Below are positions 15,125 through 21,332 of a stretch of DNA of 27,461 bases, one piece after another. The notes under the pieces were generated by a model. It saw only the letters and a list, made by a program, of their open reading frames with translations, ran no database searches and was not told the origin of the DNA. Both the position numbers and the translations under genes were made by a program. Source of the stretch: JAMBLL01 sp964387145 (lineage in GTDB: Bacteria; Actinomycetota; Acidimicrobiia; Spongiisociales; UBA5794); NCBI GenBank assembly GCA_964387145.1, contig CAYLVM010000022.1:1-27461 (forward strand), written 5' to 3'. Each line of letters begins with the position of its first letter. Position 1 is the stretch's first letter.

Positions 15125-15639
15125 GAATCGGTGCCAGGTCCGTGCTCGAAATCGTCTGACTCGAAATCACCAGGATCGACACGGTCGAGGAACTCCCTGA
15201 AACGCTCGATCTCGTCCTCGTCCTCCTGGTCGCGGATGTGCACGCCGGCCTCGTCGAGGAGTTCGCGTGACGCGAAGAGTGGTGCATCGGTCCGCACAGC
15301 GATCGCTACGGCATCCGACGGCCTGGAGGAGATCGTGTGAACATCGTCGCCAACGGACAGGCGGAGATCTGCATAGAAGGTCCCCCCTCGAAGTTCCGTC
15401 ACCACGACCTCGTCGACTGTGGCTCCGAGTTCCTCGATCAGGGTCGTGAGAAGATCGTGTGTGAGGGGCCGTTCCGGTTTGATACCGTCGTGGGCCAACG
15501 CGATCGCCGTCGCTTCGGGCGTGTTGATCCAGATCGGGAGGTACCGCTCGCCGCCGTGCTCGCGCAGGAGCAGGATCGGCGTGTTCGTCGGCAGTTCGAT
15601 CCTGATGCCAACGAGATCCATCGGAACCGAGTCTGTCAT
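15121..15639 (-). CDS. DUF151 bifunctional nuclease-domain protein (Rv1829-type)
   Basis: 172-residue protein of the BFN/DUF151 family. Members have been described as bifunctional nucleases in plants and are conserved in actinobacteria beside MerR and FHA genes. The core is seen as VGIRIELPTNTPILLLREHGG, LPIWINTPEATAIAL at 34-48, LTHDLLTTLIEELGATVDEV at 59-78, and SSRPSDAVAIAVRTDAPLF at 104-122, where the RPSDA block is the family signature. An acidic tail follows (QEDEDEIERFREFL, then DFESDDFE). It sits between hpt (35 bases upstream) and the RCK channel gene, which it overlaps. It corresponds in position to Rv1829 between the two MerR regulators of Mycobacterium. Activity here is inferred. 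Confidence 0.9.
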   Translation of the reverse strand: MTDSVPMDLVGIRIELPTNTPILLLREHGGERYLPIWINTPEATAIALAHDGIKPERPLTHDLLTTLIEELGATVDEVVVTELRGGTFYADLRLSVGDDVHTISSRPSDAVAIAVRTDAPLFASRELLDEAGVHIRDQEDEDEIERFREFLDRVDPGDFESDDFEHGPGTDS

Positions 15640-15674
15640 ATCACCACGATATCACCACAAGGCGATATCGCGCG

Positions 15675-16235
15675 TCACCCGAACGCGATCGCTTCGAACG
15701 CTTCGGGGTGTTCTACGAGTTCGGCGATGTCGAGGACCGCCCAGATGGACGCGAGGTTGCGGTAGAGCCCCTCCCAGTCCATCCCGTAGCCGAGAAGGTA
15801 CTCGTCTCCGACCTGGAAGCCCCGATACTCCACGGGAACGTCGACGATCCGTCGTCGTGACTTGTCGATGAGCGCGACGGTGCGCAGGGAACGCACACCG
15901 CGTGTCAGCATCATCCTGCGTATTGTTGCGAGCGTGAGTCCGGTGTCAACGATCTCGAGCACGAGGAGCACGTCACGGCCCTCGAGTGGAACCGAGATGT
16001 CCATCGCCACAGAGACCCTTCCCTCTCGTCCGAACCTCGTCAAGGACAGGAAATCGGGTGTGTAGGTGAGTGGGAGATTCCACATCAGGTCTTTCGTGAA
16101 GATGAGGGATCCCTTGAGTACCGACACGACGACGACGTCGTCACTGTCGACGTCGTTCACGATCTCGTCGGCGAGTTCGGTGACGCGCCGATCGATCGTG
16201 TCCTTGGAGATCACCTCGATGAACGAATCGCTCAT
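15675..16235 (-). CDS. hpt: Hypoxanthine phosphoribosyltransferase, altered PRPP loop
   Basis: Purine salvage enzyme transferring ribose-5-phosphate from PRPP to hypoxanthine or guanine. From ATG 16235 it has 186 residues, a normal length. Seen are VSVLKGSLIF at 37-46, the PRPP motif VLLVLEIVDTGLT at 89-101, DKSRRRI at 124-130, and the late VGDEYLLGYGMDWEGLYRNL block at 142-161. In known enzymes the motif has Glu-Asp just before the Ile-Ile/Val-Asp-Thr-Gly; here these two positions are Leu93-Glu94, while the catalytic-base Asp97 is kept. The ATG overlaps the stop of the carboxypeptidase gene by 4 bases (ATGA). The usual partners tilS and ftsH are not here. The family is certain; efficiency or base preference may be altered. 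Confidence 0.9.
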   Translation of the reverse strand: MSDSFIEVISKDTIDRRVTELADEIVNDVDSDDVVVVSVLKGSLIFTKDLMWNLPLTYTPDFLSLTRFGREGRVSVAMDISVPLEGRDVLLVLEIVDTGLTLATIRRMMLTRGVRSLRTVALIDKSRRRIVDVPVEYRGFQVGDEYLLGYGMDWEGLYRNLASIWAVLDIAELVEHPEAFEAIAFG

Positions 16236-17281
16236 CCGTCTCCACCAGCAACGCCGGGGATGGCCCCGCGGATCCATCTACCGATCGCCTCGGCCTTGGG
16301 GAGGTCTTCGAGTGAGGATGTGTTCCATCGACCGTCATCGAGGCTCGGCATGGCGCGGAGACGCCGCTCGTGGCTGTCGCTGAGGTTGAGGTCCGTGGAG
16401 ATCCCTCCCCCGCCCTCCTCGGCGTACAGCGGCCTGAGCCAGCGGTCCTCGATGGAGTACGTCGAGTACGCCCAGTCCACGAGTTCACGGGTGTCGCCGA
16501 AGTGGTCGTCGGAGTGCATGACCACGCTGTAGATCCTTCGGCCGGCCTGCTCGGTCACACCGAGGAGTACCTTGTCTGCCCATGGGGTCTCGCCCGTCTT
16601 GAGCCCGATCGTACCGGGGTACGCGCCGAGCAGCCGGTTCGTGTTCTTGAACGTGCGGGTCTTGCCGTTGGGATCTGCGGGCATCTTCACCAGCTTGATT
16701 CGAGTGATCCGCCGTATGTCGGGGTACTCCTGGGATGCAATGATGAGCGTGAGCAGGTCGCGCGGTGTCGAGTAGTGGTTCTCGTTGTCGAGACCGTTGG
16801 GGTTTGCAAAGCTGGTACCCGACATGCCGAGTTCCCTTGCCCGTGTGTTCATCATCGCGACGAAGTTCGAGATCGAATCTCCGCCGACGGCGTACCCGAG
16901 GGTCAGGGCAGCGTCGTTGCCGGAACGAACGAGCATCGCGATGAGCAGATCACCGACCGACCACTGTTCACCTGCGACGAGGCCCGCGGTCGAGCCCCGT
17001 GTTTGGGTGGCGAACTCGGGTACCACGACCGTATCGGTGAGCTCGGTGTTGTCGATGACGAGCATGGCCGTCATCACCTTGGTGACGGAGGCCATCGATC
17101 CCGCGTCGTTTGCATTCCAGGACGCGAGGACGACGTCGGCGTCTGCGTCGTAGACGATCCAGCGCTCAGCCGTCAGTTTGGGAACAGGGCGCGGCGCTAC
17201 CGCTGTGAGCGGCACCGTTCCTGCAGGTGATCCGAGCAGGGAGGTGACGAGGGCGAGGGTGACGATCGAAGTGGCAAGCAT
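16232..17281 (-). CDS. D-alanyl-D-alanine carboxypeptidase (peptidase S11, low-molecular-weight PBP)
   Basis: Penicillin-binding protein that trims the terminal D-Ala from peptidoglycan stem peptides outside the cell. All three active-site motifs are present: SVTK at 65-68 with nucleophile Ser65, SGN at 120-122, and KTG at 228-230. A hydrophobic N-terminus (residues 2-20) should direct export, although it lacks the usual positive charge before the hydrophobic core. The C-terminal part (about 270-349) lacks a clear membrane anchor; it is polar and acidic. The gene overlaps its upstream neighbour ftsR by one base (TGATG) and hpt downstream by 4. Linkage of a cell-wall enzyme to FtsR and GarA is notable. 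The family is certain. Confidence 0.93.
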   Translation of the reverse strand: MLATSIVTLALVTSLLGSPAGTVPLTAVAPRPVPKLTAERWIVYDADADVVLASWNANDAGSMASVTKVMTAMLVIDNTELTDTVVVPEFATQTRGSTAGLVAGEQWSVGDLLIAMLVRSGNDAALTLGYAVGGDSISNFVAMMNTRARELGMSGTSFANPNGLDNENHYSTPRDLLTLIIASQEYPDIRRITRIKLVKMPADPNGKTRTFKNTNRLLGAYPGTIGLKTGETPWADKVLLGVTEQAGRRIYSVVMHSDDHFGDTRELVDWAYSTYSIEDRWLRPLYAEEGGGGISTDLNLSDSHERRLRAMPSLDDGRWNTSSLEDLPKAEAIGRWIRGAIPGVAGGDG

Positions 17282-18000
17282 CAGTGTTCAAGTAGCTTAC
17301 GGAGCCTACTGCGAACCAACGTTTCTTGAGCGAGAGCGGACGCGTTCGCCGTGTCGGCAAGGATCTCAGCGGAGCGACGCTGGTTGTCCGGGTTCCTGTG
17401 GCGCAACAGCGGTGCAACGAGTTGACCGAGAAGATCCGTCTGGCGGTCGGCAGCGAGCCGGATACCGCGGAGATGTCGCGGCTCGAGACCTCGTGCGAGC
17501 AGGCGGTGGGCTGCTCTGGCGATCAGGAGGTCTGCATCGGTGAAGATCTGGCTGCCATCAGGAAGCTCGCTGGGTTCGATGAGTCCAACATCGATGATGG
17601 CTGAGAGCTGATTCCTGCTCAACCCCGATGATCGTGAGATCTCGGATGCCGACAGGGATACACCCGAGGACGAGAAGTAGGCCTCAGGAGGTGGCCCGTG
17701 ATCGGGGGCCACCGGAGACGCGTCGCCCTTCTCCCATGCAGCAAGCTTCGACTTGATGACCTTGAGTGGGAGGAAGTGGTCCCGCTGCTCGGTGAGTACG
17801 TACTGGATGCGCTGGACGTCGTCGTCATCGAACATGCGGTAGCCCGACGCCGATCGACTCGGATGGATCAGGCCCTTGGACTCGAGGAATCGAATCTTCG
17901 ATACGGTGATATCGGGGAACTCGGTACGCAAGAGGTTGATGACCTCTCCGATCGTGTGCGTCCGCTGGTGCCGGTCGGTGACCGCCCGCAGCTCAGCCAT
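17281..18000 (-). CDS. ftsR: MerR-family regulator, FtsR/Rv1828-type
   Basis: 239-residue regulator matching the FtsR/Rv1828 family, for which FtsR of Corynebacterium glutamicum is reported to control ftsZ. The N-terminal winged helix-turn-helix reads TIGEVINLLRTEFPDITVSK then IRFLESKGL (about 16-44) with the wing SGYRMF at 52-57. EQRDHFLPLKVIKSKL at 71-86 follows. The C-terminal effector-like domain contains GLEPRHLRGIRLAADRQTDL, a strong family signature, ending in LVRSRLRKLLEH. It lies directly after garA (8-base overlap), the same order as Rv1827-Rv1828. The D,D-carboxypeptidase follows. Target sites cannot be located here with confidence. Confidence 0.9.
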   Translation of the reverse strand: MAELRAVTDRHQRTHTIGEVINLLRTEFPDITVSKIRFLESKGLIHPSRSASGYRMFDDDDVQRIQYVLTEQRDHFLPLKVIKSKLAAWEKGDASPVAPDHGPPPEAYFSSSGVSLSASEISRSSGLSRNQLSAIIDVGLIEPSELPDGSQIFTDADLLIARAAHRLLARGLEPRHLRGIRLAADRQTDLLGQLVAPLLRHRNPDNQRRSAEILADTANASALAQETLVRSRLRKLLEH

Positions 18001-18412
18001 GGCCCTTGGACACCCGTAGGTGGAACTTGCCGATCATCAGCAGATCGCCCTCTGCAAGCATCCCGGCCTCGCAGCGGGTGCCGTTGACGTACGTACCGTT
18101 CGTCGATGCAAGATCGGTCATCGACAGCCTGTTGGCATCCACCGAGAATCGAGCATGCTCGCGCGACACTGTGACGTCCGGGAGGAAGATGGCGCACTCC
18201 GGACCGCGTCCAGCGACCGTGTTCCCGGGTCCCAGAACGTAGGTGAGGCCCGTCTGAGGACCGCTTTCGATCGTCAGAGCCCACGCGAACGCGCCTTCAA
18301 GACGGCCGGGAGAGGACTCAGGGCCCGGAGAATCCTCGGCCGGTTCCCACGAAACGGTGGGATCGGGGTCGACTTCGACGTCTTGTGGTATCTGTCGATC
18401 TTTGTCGCTCAT
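17993..18412 (-). CDS. garA: GarA-type FHA-domain protein
   Basis: 139-residue phosphothreonine-binding adaptor. GarA/OdhI proteins restrain 2-oxoglutarate dehydrogenase and tune glutamate metabolism when unphosphorylated, under control of Ser/Thr kinases such as PknG. A disordered acidic N-terminus (1-40) precedes an FHA domain (about 45-135). The domain has GRGPECAIFLPD with Arg69, TVSREHARF with Ser83/His86, and the loop STNGTYVNG at 103-111. Known GarA proteins carry an ETTS phosphorylation motif in the tail; here only DPTVSWEP offers Thr19/Ser21. gcvH upstream and ftsR downstream keep the mycobacterial order Rv1826-1828. A TAGGCT box six bases before the ATG suggests a private leaderless promoter. 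Confidence 0.88.
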   Translation of the reverse strand: MSDKDRQIPQDVEVDPDPTVSWEPAEDSPGPESSPGRLEGAFAWALTIESGPQTGLTYVLGPGNTVAGRGPECAIFLPDVTVSREHARFSVDANRLSMTDLASTNGTYVNGTRCEAGMLAEGDLLMIGKFHLRVSKGHG

Positions 18413-18424
18413 GACACAAGCCTA
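18413..18424 (-). promoter_or_regulatory. Candidate leaderless promoter -10 box for garA
   Basis: On the minus strand TAGGCT (18419-18424) fits TANNNT and ends six bases before ATG 18412. No Shine-Dalgarno lies between, and there is no recognisable -35. Transcription would start at the start codon. garA could still also be read through from gcvH. Confidence 0.4.
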
Positions 18425-18461
18425 CAGCGAAACCCTCAACGTGTGGTTGAACCTTTGGATC

Positions 18462-18839
18462 TCAGCCGGTCGAGGCCTCGTAGGCTGCAACGCCCATGAG
18501 GTTGTCGAGCTCGGTGACGTCGGATACTTCGATCACGACGAACCACCCGTCGCCGTACGGATCCGAGTTGACGAGCTCAGGCGTGTCATTGAGTGCCGCG
18601 TTGACCTCGACGATCGTGCCAGACACCGGGGCGTAGACGTCCGATACCGACTTTGTCGACTCGACCTCAGCGAATGCCTCTCCAGCCGAAACGACACGGC
18701 CCACCTCAGGGAGTTCGACGAAGACGATGTCGCCGAGGGCGTCCTGGGCGTAGTCTGAGATCCCCATGCGAGCCTTGGAACCATCGATGCGGACCCATTC
18801 GTGGTTGTCTGCGTATCGCAAGTCTTGTGGATAGTCCAT
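18462..18839 (-). CDS. gcvH: Glycine cleavage system H protein
   Basis: Lipoyl-carrier of the glycine cleavage system, 125 residues, normal length. The lipoylated Lys63 lies in VESTKSVSDVYAP (59-71). The N-terminus NHEWVRIDG (12-20), GISDYAQDALGDIVFVELPE at 26-45 and the late PYGDGWFVVIEVSD segment are hallmark blocks. ATG 18839 has an excellent AGGAGG ribosome site. It works with gcvT at 11993 and with P and L proteins not present here. It is separated from pgsA upstream by 27 bases and from garA downstream by 49 bases. GarA proteins regulate nitrogen and 2-oxoglutarate flow, so the linkage to glycine breakdown is sensible. Confidence 0.96.
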   Translation of the reverse strand: MDYPQDLRYADNHEWVRIDGSKARMGISDYAQDALGDIVFVELPEVGRVVSAGEAFAEVESTKSVSDVYAPVSGTIVEVNAALNDTPELVNSDPYGDGWFVVIEVSDVTELDNLMGVAAYEASTG

Positions 18840-18866
18840 GTGTCCTCCTGGATTCGTGCTGGCATC

Positions 18867-19418
18867 CTACCGAGCTTGTGAGGCGGCTTCGCGCATGTCG
18901 AAGAAGTACTGCACCGCGACCCAGTAATAGATGACGAGTCCTGGCACACCGAGTACGACGGCGAGCGGTGTCATCCACCTGAGCGCAACGAACCCTGCCC
19001 CTCCGTAGAAGAACGAGATCGAGAAGTACAGCAGCAACGTGGCGAGCTTCCCGAGGTAGCGAACCTCGAGTTTCGTCACACCCCTCGTCCATCCGTAGAT
19101 CGCTCCCGTGCCGATGAGCAACTCACGCGCGATCAGCGCAACCGCGAACCATGGCGGCAGAACGCCTGCGACGAGGCCGGCGATGACGGCGACTGCAACG
19201 GCGATCCTGTCGGCGAGGGGGTCGAGGAACTTCCCGACCTCGGTCACCTGATCGAGACGTCGCGCCAGGTAGCCGTCGATCCAGTCCGTTGCCCCGATGA
19301 CGCCCAGAAGCACGCCTGCCCAGCCGTAGGTACCGTCGACGACGAGCCAGATGAAGACGGGGATCAACGCCAAGCGCAGGAGCGATATGACGTTCGGAAC
19401 GTTCCAGAGCTGGGACAT
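18867..19418 (-). CDS. pgsA: CDP-alcohol phosphatidyltransferase, PgsA-type
   Basis: Integral membrane enzyme that transfers a phosphatidyl group from CDP-diacylglycerol to an alcohol, most likely glycerol-3-phosphate in phosphatidylglycerol synthesis. From ATG 19418 it has 183 residues; a GTG one codon upstream overlaps the preceding stop and is an alternative. The family motif D-x2-D-G-x2-A-R-x8-G-x3-D-x3-D is complete: Asp45, Asp48, Gly49, Ala52-Arg53, Gly62, Asp66, Asp70. The leading NVPNVISLLRLALIPVF is typical of PgsA. Hydrophobic segments follow at about 10-28, 33-45, 73-105 and 125-175. It is the counterpart of Rv1822 in the conserved neighbourhood. Cardiolipin synthase activity is the main alternative. 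Confidence 0.9.
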   Translation of the reverse strand: MSQLWNVPNVISLLRLALIPVFIWLVVDGTYGWAGVLLGVIGATDWIDGYLARRLDQVTEVGKFLDPLADRIAVAVAVIAGLVAGVLPPWFAVALIARELLIGTGAIYGWTRGVTKLEVRYLGKLATLLLYFSISFFYGGAGFVALRWMTPLAVVLGVPGLVIYYWVAVQYFFDMREAASQAR

Positions 19419-19825
19419 CACGACAAGAGTACGACCCTGAACTTGATCCTTGCCAGCTCAGCGTCGTTCAGGCTCACGATGAATGCGTACCCCTTGGCTT
19501 CGGGGAACGTGATGTTGTGGAATGGGCTCACGATCGGCACGATGCTCGGTGATCCGGGTGGGAGGTTCGGGGGTGCCCCGACGCGCAGTTTCCCCTTCGC
19601 TTCGACACCGACGGGGTTTCCGTCCTCATCGAGGAGTGTGATCAACAGGTCGAGGTCCCGCTGCCGCTCGTCGGGGCCGACTTCTGCAACCATTGCGAGC
19701 GAGATGTTGCGATGCACCGCGGGCACGGCGGTGACAGAGATCGTGTCGAACCCGCCCCCGATCACGTAGAGCTTTCCGTTCTGGACCTGTGCAGCATCGG
19801 CGAGCATCGCTGAGGTGAGTCTCAT
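19418..19825 (-). CDS. DUF6941-like conserved protein
   Basis: 135-residue, beta-rich soluble protein of unknown function. I associate it with the DUF6941 family from its opening MRLTSAMLADAAQVQNGKLY, the GGGFDTI segment at 23-29, VPAVHRNISLAMV and a middle LLDEDGNPVGVEAKGKL stretch, but only by memory. It has no cysteines, signal peptide or membrane helix. It heads the long minus-strand gene run; a GAGAGGAAG ribosome site precedes ATG 19825. Its stop overlaps the pgsA start by a base (TGATG). The strong hairpin just upstream separates it from the tyrosine phenol-lyase gene, so its promoter must lie within about 45 bases of the start or inside the hairpin region. Confidence 0.7.
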   Translation of the reverse strand: MRLTSAMLADAAQVQNGKLYVIGGGFDTISVTAVPAVHRNISLAMVAEVGPDERQRDLDLLITLLDEDGNPVGVEAKGKLRVGAPPNLPPGSPSIVPIVSPFHNITFPEAKGYAFIVSLNDAELARIKFRVVLLS

Positions 19826-19869
19826 GTCTTGCTTCCTCTCGTCAGCTCCTCGGTGGGCCGGTCGATCGG

Positions 19870-19901
19870 CCGTGGTGCCGACGATAGCGTCGACACCACG
19901 G
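19870..19901 (-). terminator. Strong hairpin ending the lyase operon
   Basis: CCGTGGTG (19870-19877) pairs with CACCACGG (19894-19901). The stem continues through CGACG/CGTCG after one C-A mismatch, to an ATAG loop, giving about 13 pairs. It begins 16 bases after the stop of the tyrosine phenol-lyase-like gene. A second short palindrome, GGCCG/CGGCC (19855-19871), adjoins and partly overlaps it. No T tract is present, which is common in GC-rich actinobacteria. Confidence 0.7.
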
Positions 19902-19917
19902 TTGCAACGCCCGTCGG

Positions 19918-21306
19918 TCAGGCTGCCGGGAGCGGCTCGAAGGTCGCTTGGAAGAACCGTAGGCTCTCGGGCTCGTAGGTGAAGCGGAGACCGGTGATGG
20001 TGTCTCTCTGTTCGTAGACCTCGATCACCGACTCGGCAACGACGTCCATGTGCGACTGTGTGTAGACGCGTCGCGGGATCGTGAGACGGACCAGTTCGAG
20101 CTTCGGGCGGCGGTTCTCTCCGGTCCGGGGATCCCGTCCTGCCGAGACGATGCCGCGTTCCATCCCTCTGACGCCTGAATCGACGTAGATCGCCGCGGCA
20201 AGGGCCTGTGCCGGGAACTCGTCCTGTGGGATGTGGGGAAGGATCGCTGCGGCGTCGAGAAATACGCCGTGTCCCCCGATCGGGGTCACGACCGGGATGC
20301 CGTACTTGATCAGCTTGTTGCCCAGGTACTCGACCTGTCCAACCCGCGAGCGAGCATGATCGTCTGTGGCGACCATCTCGCGGATCCCGGTTGCGAGTGC
20401 TTCCATGTCTCGCCCGGACATGCCACCGTAGGTGTGCAGTCCTTCGAACGCGACGAGGAGGGCACGTGCCTTGCGGGCGAGCTCGGGATCTCTGAGCGCG
20501 AGGAACCCCCCGATGTTGACGAGGTTGTCCTTCTTGGAAGAGACGGTGGCGCCGTCGGAGTTGTCTGCGATCTCCCCCAGGATCGATGCCACGGATCGAT
20601 CCTCGTAGCCACCTTCGCGTTGCTGGATGAAGTAGGCGTTCTCGAGTGCTCGTGTGGCGTCGAGCATCACCAGGATCCCGCGGTCGTGGCAGAACTCGTA
20701 CACCGCCTTGATGTTCGCCATCGAAGCCGGCTGGCCGCCGGCGAGGTTCACGTTCGTCTCGAACGAGACGTAGGCGATACGTTGCGCCCCGACCTCATCG
20801 ACGATGGCGCCGAGCTTGTCGAGATCGATGTTGCCCTTGAACGGGTGCATCGACGTCGGATCGTGTGCCTCGTCGATGATCACATCGACGAATCGGCCCC
20901 CGGCGTGCTCCTGATGGAAGCGCGTCGTCGTGAAGTACATGTTGCCAGGGATGACATCGCCTTCCTCGATGAGGATCTGGCTGAGGAGGTGCTCGGCTCC
21001 CCTGCCCTGGTGTGTCGGGATCAGTTCCTCGTAGCCGTAGACGTCGTGCACAGCCTCGACGAGCTTGTAGAACGATCGTGCCCCGGCGTACGACTCGTCG
21101 CCAAGCATCATCGCGGACCACTGGCGGTCCGACATGGCTGTGGTGCCAGAGTCGGTCAGCAGGTCGATGTAGACATCATCGCTCTTGAGGAGGAAGGTGT
21201 TGTAGCCGGCATCGACGATCGCCCGTTCACGTTCTTCGCGCGTGGTGATCGTGAGGGGCTCGACCATCTTGATCTTCCAGGGCTCTGCCCAACTTCTCTG
21301 TGTCAT
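19918..21306 (-). CDS. Tyrosine phenol-lyase-like beta-eliminating lyase
   Basis: PLP-dependent beta-lyase of 462 residues. Tyrosine phenol-lyase splits tyrosine to phenol, pyruvate and ammonia; the sister enzyme tryptophanase does the same to tryptophan, giving indole. The PLP lysine is Lys259 in SSKKD. Residues that separate the two enzymes favour tyrosine phenol-lyase: GNMYFTTTRFHQE carries Thr126, equivalent to Thr124 of the Citrobacter enzyme (Asp in tryptophanase), and MERGIVSAGR carries Arg384, equivalent to its Arg381. AGYNTFLLKSDD, YIDLLTDSGT, PTHQGRGAE and LTIPRRVYT are all conserved. AAAGGA precedes ATG 21306. It follows the cystathionine lyase-family gene after 26 bases and ends in a strong hairpin. 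Specificity is inferred from a few residues and from memory of the Citrobacter sequence. Confidence 0.85.
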   Translation of the reverse strand: MTQRSWAEPWKIKMVEPLTITTREERERAIVDAGYNTFLLKSDDVYIDLLTDSGTTAMSDRQWSAMMLGDESYAGARSFYKLVEAVHDVYGYEELIPTHQGRGAEHLLSQILIEEGDVIPGNMYFTTTRFHQEHAGGRFVDVIIDEAHDPTSMHPFKGNIDLDKLGAIVDEVGAQRIAYVSFETNVNLAGGQPASMANIKAVYEFCHDRGILVMLDATRALENAYFIQQREGGYEDRSVASILGEIADNSDGATVSSKKDNLVNIGGFLALRDPELARKARALLVAFEGLHTYGGMSGRDMEALATGIREMVATDDHARSRVGQVEYLGNKLIKYGIPVVTPIGGHGVFLDAAAILPHIPQDEFPAQALAAAIYVDSGVRGMERGIVSAGRDPRTGENRRPKLELVRLTIPRRVYTQSHMDVVAESVIEVYEQRDTITGLRFTYEPESLRFFQATFEPLPAA

Positions 21307-21332
21307 CGTGGTTCCTTTCGTGTCGTTCGTGA

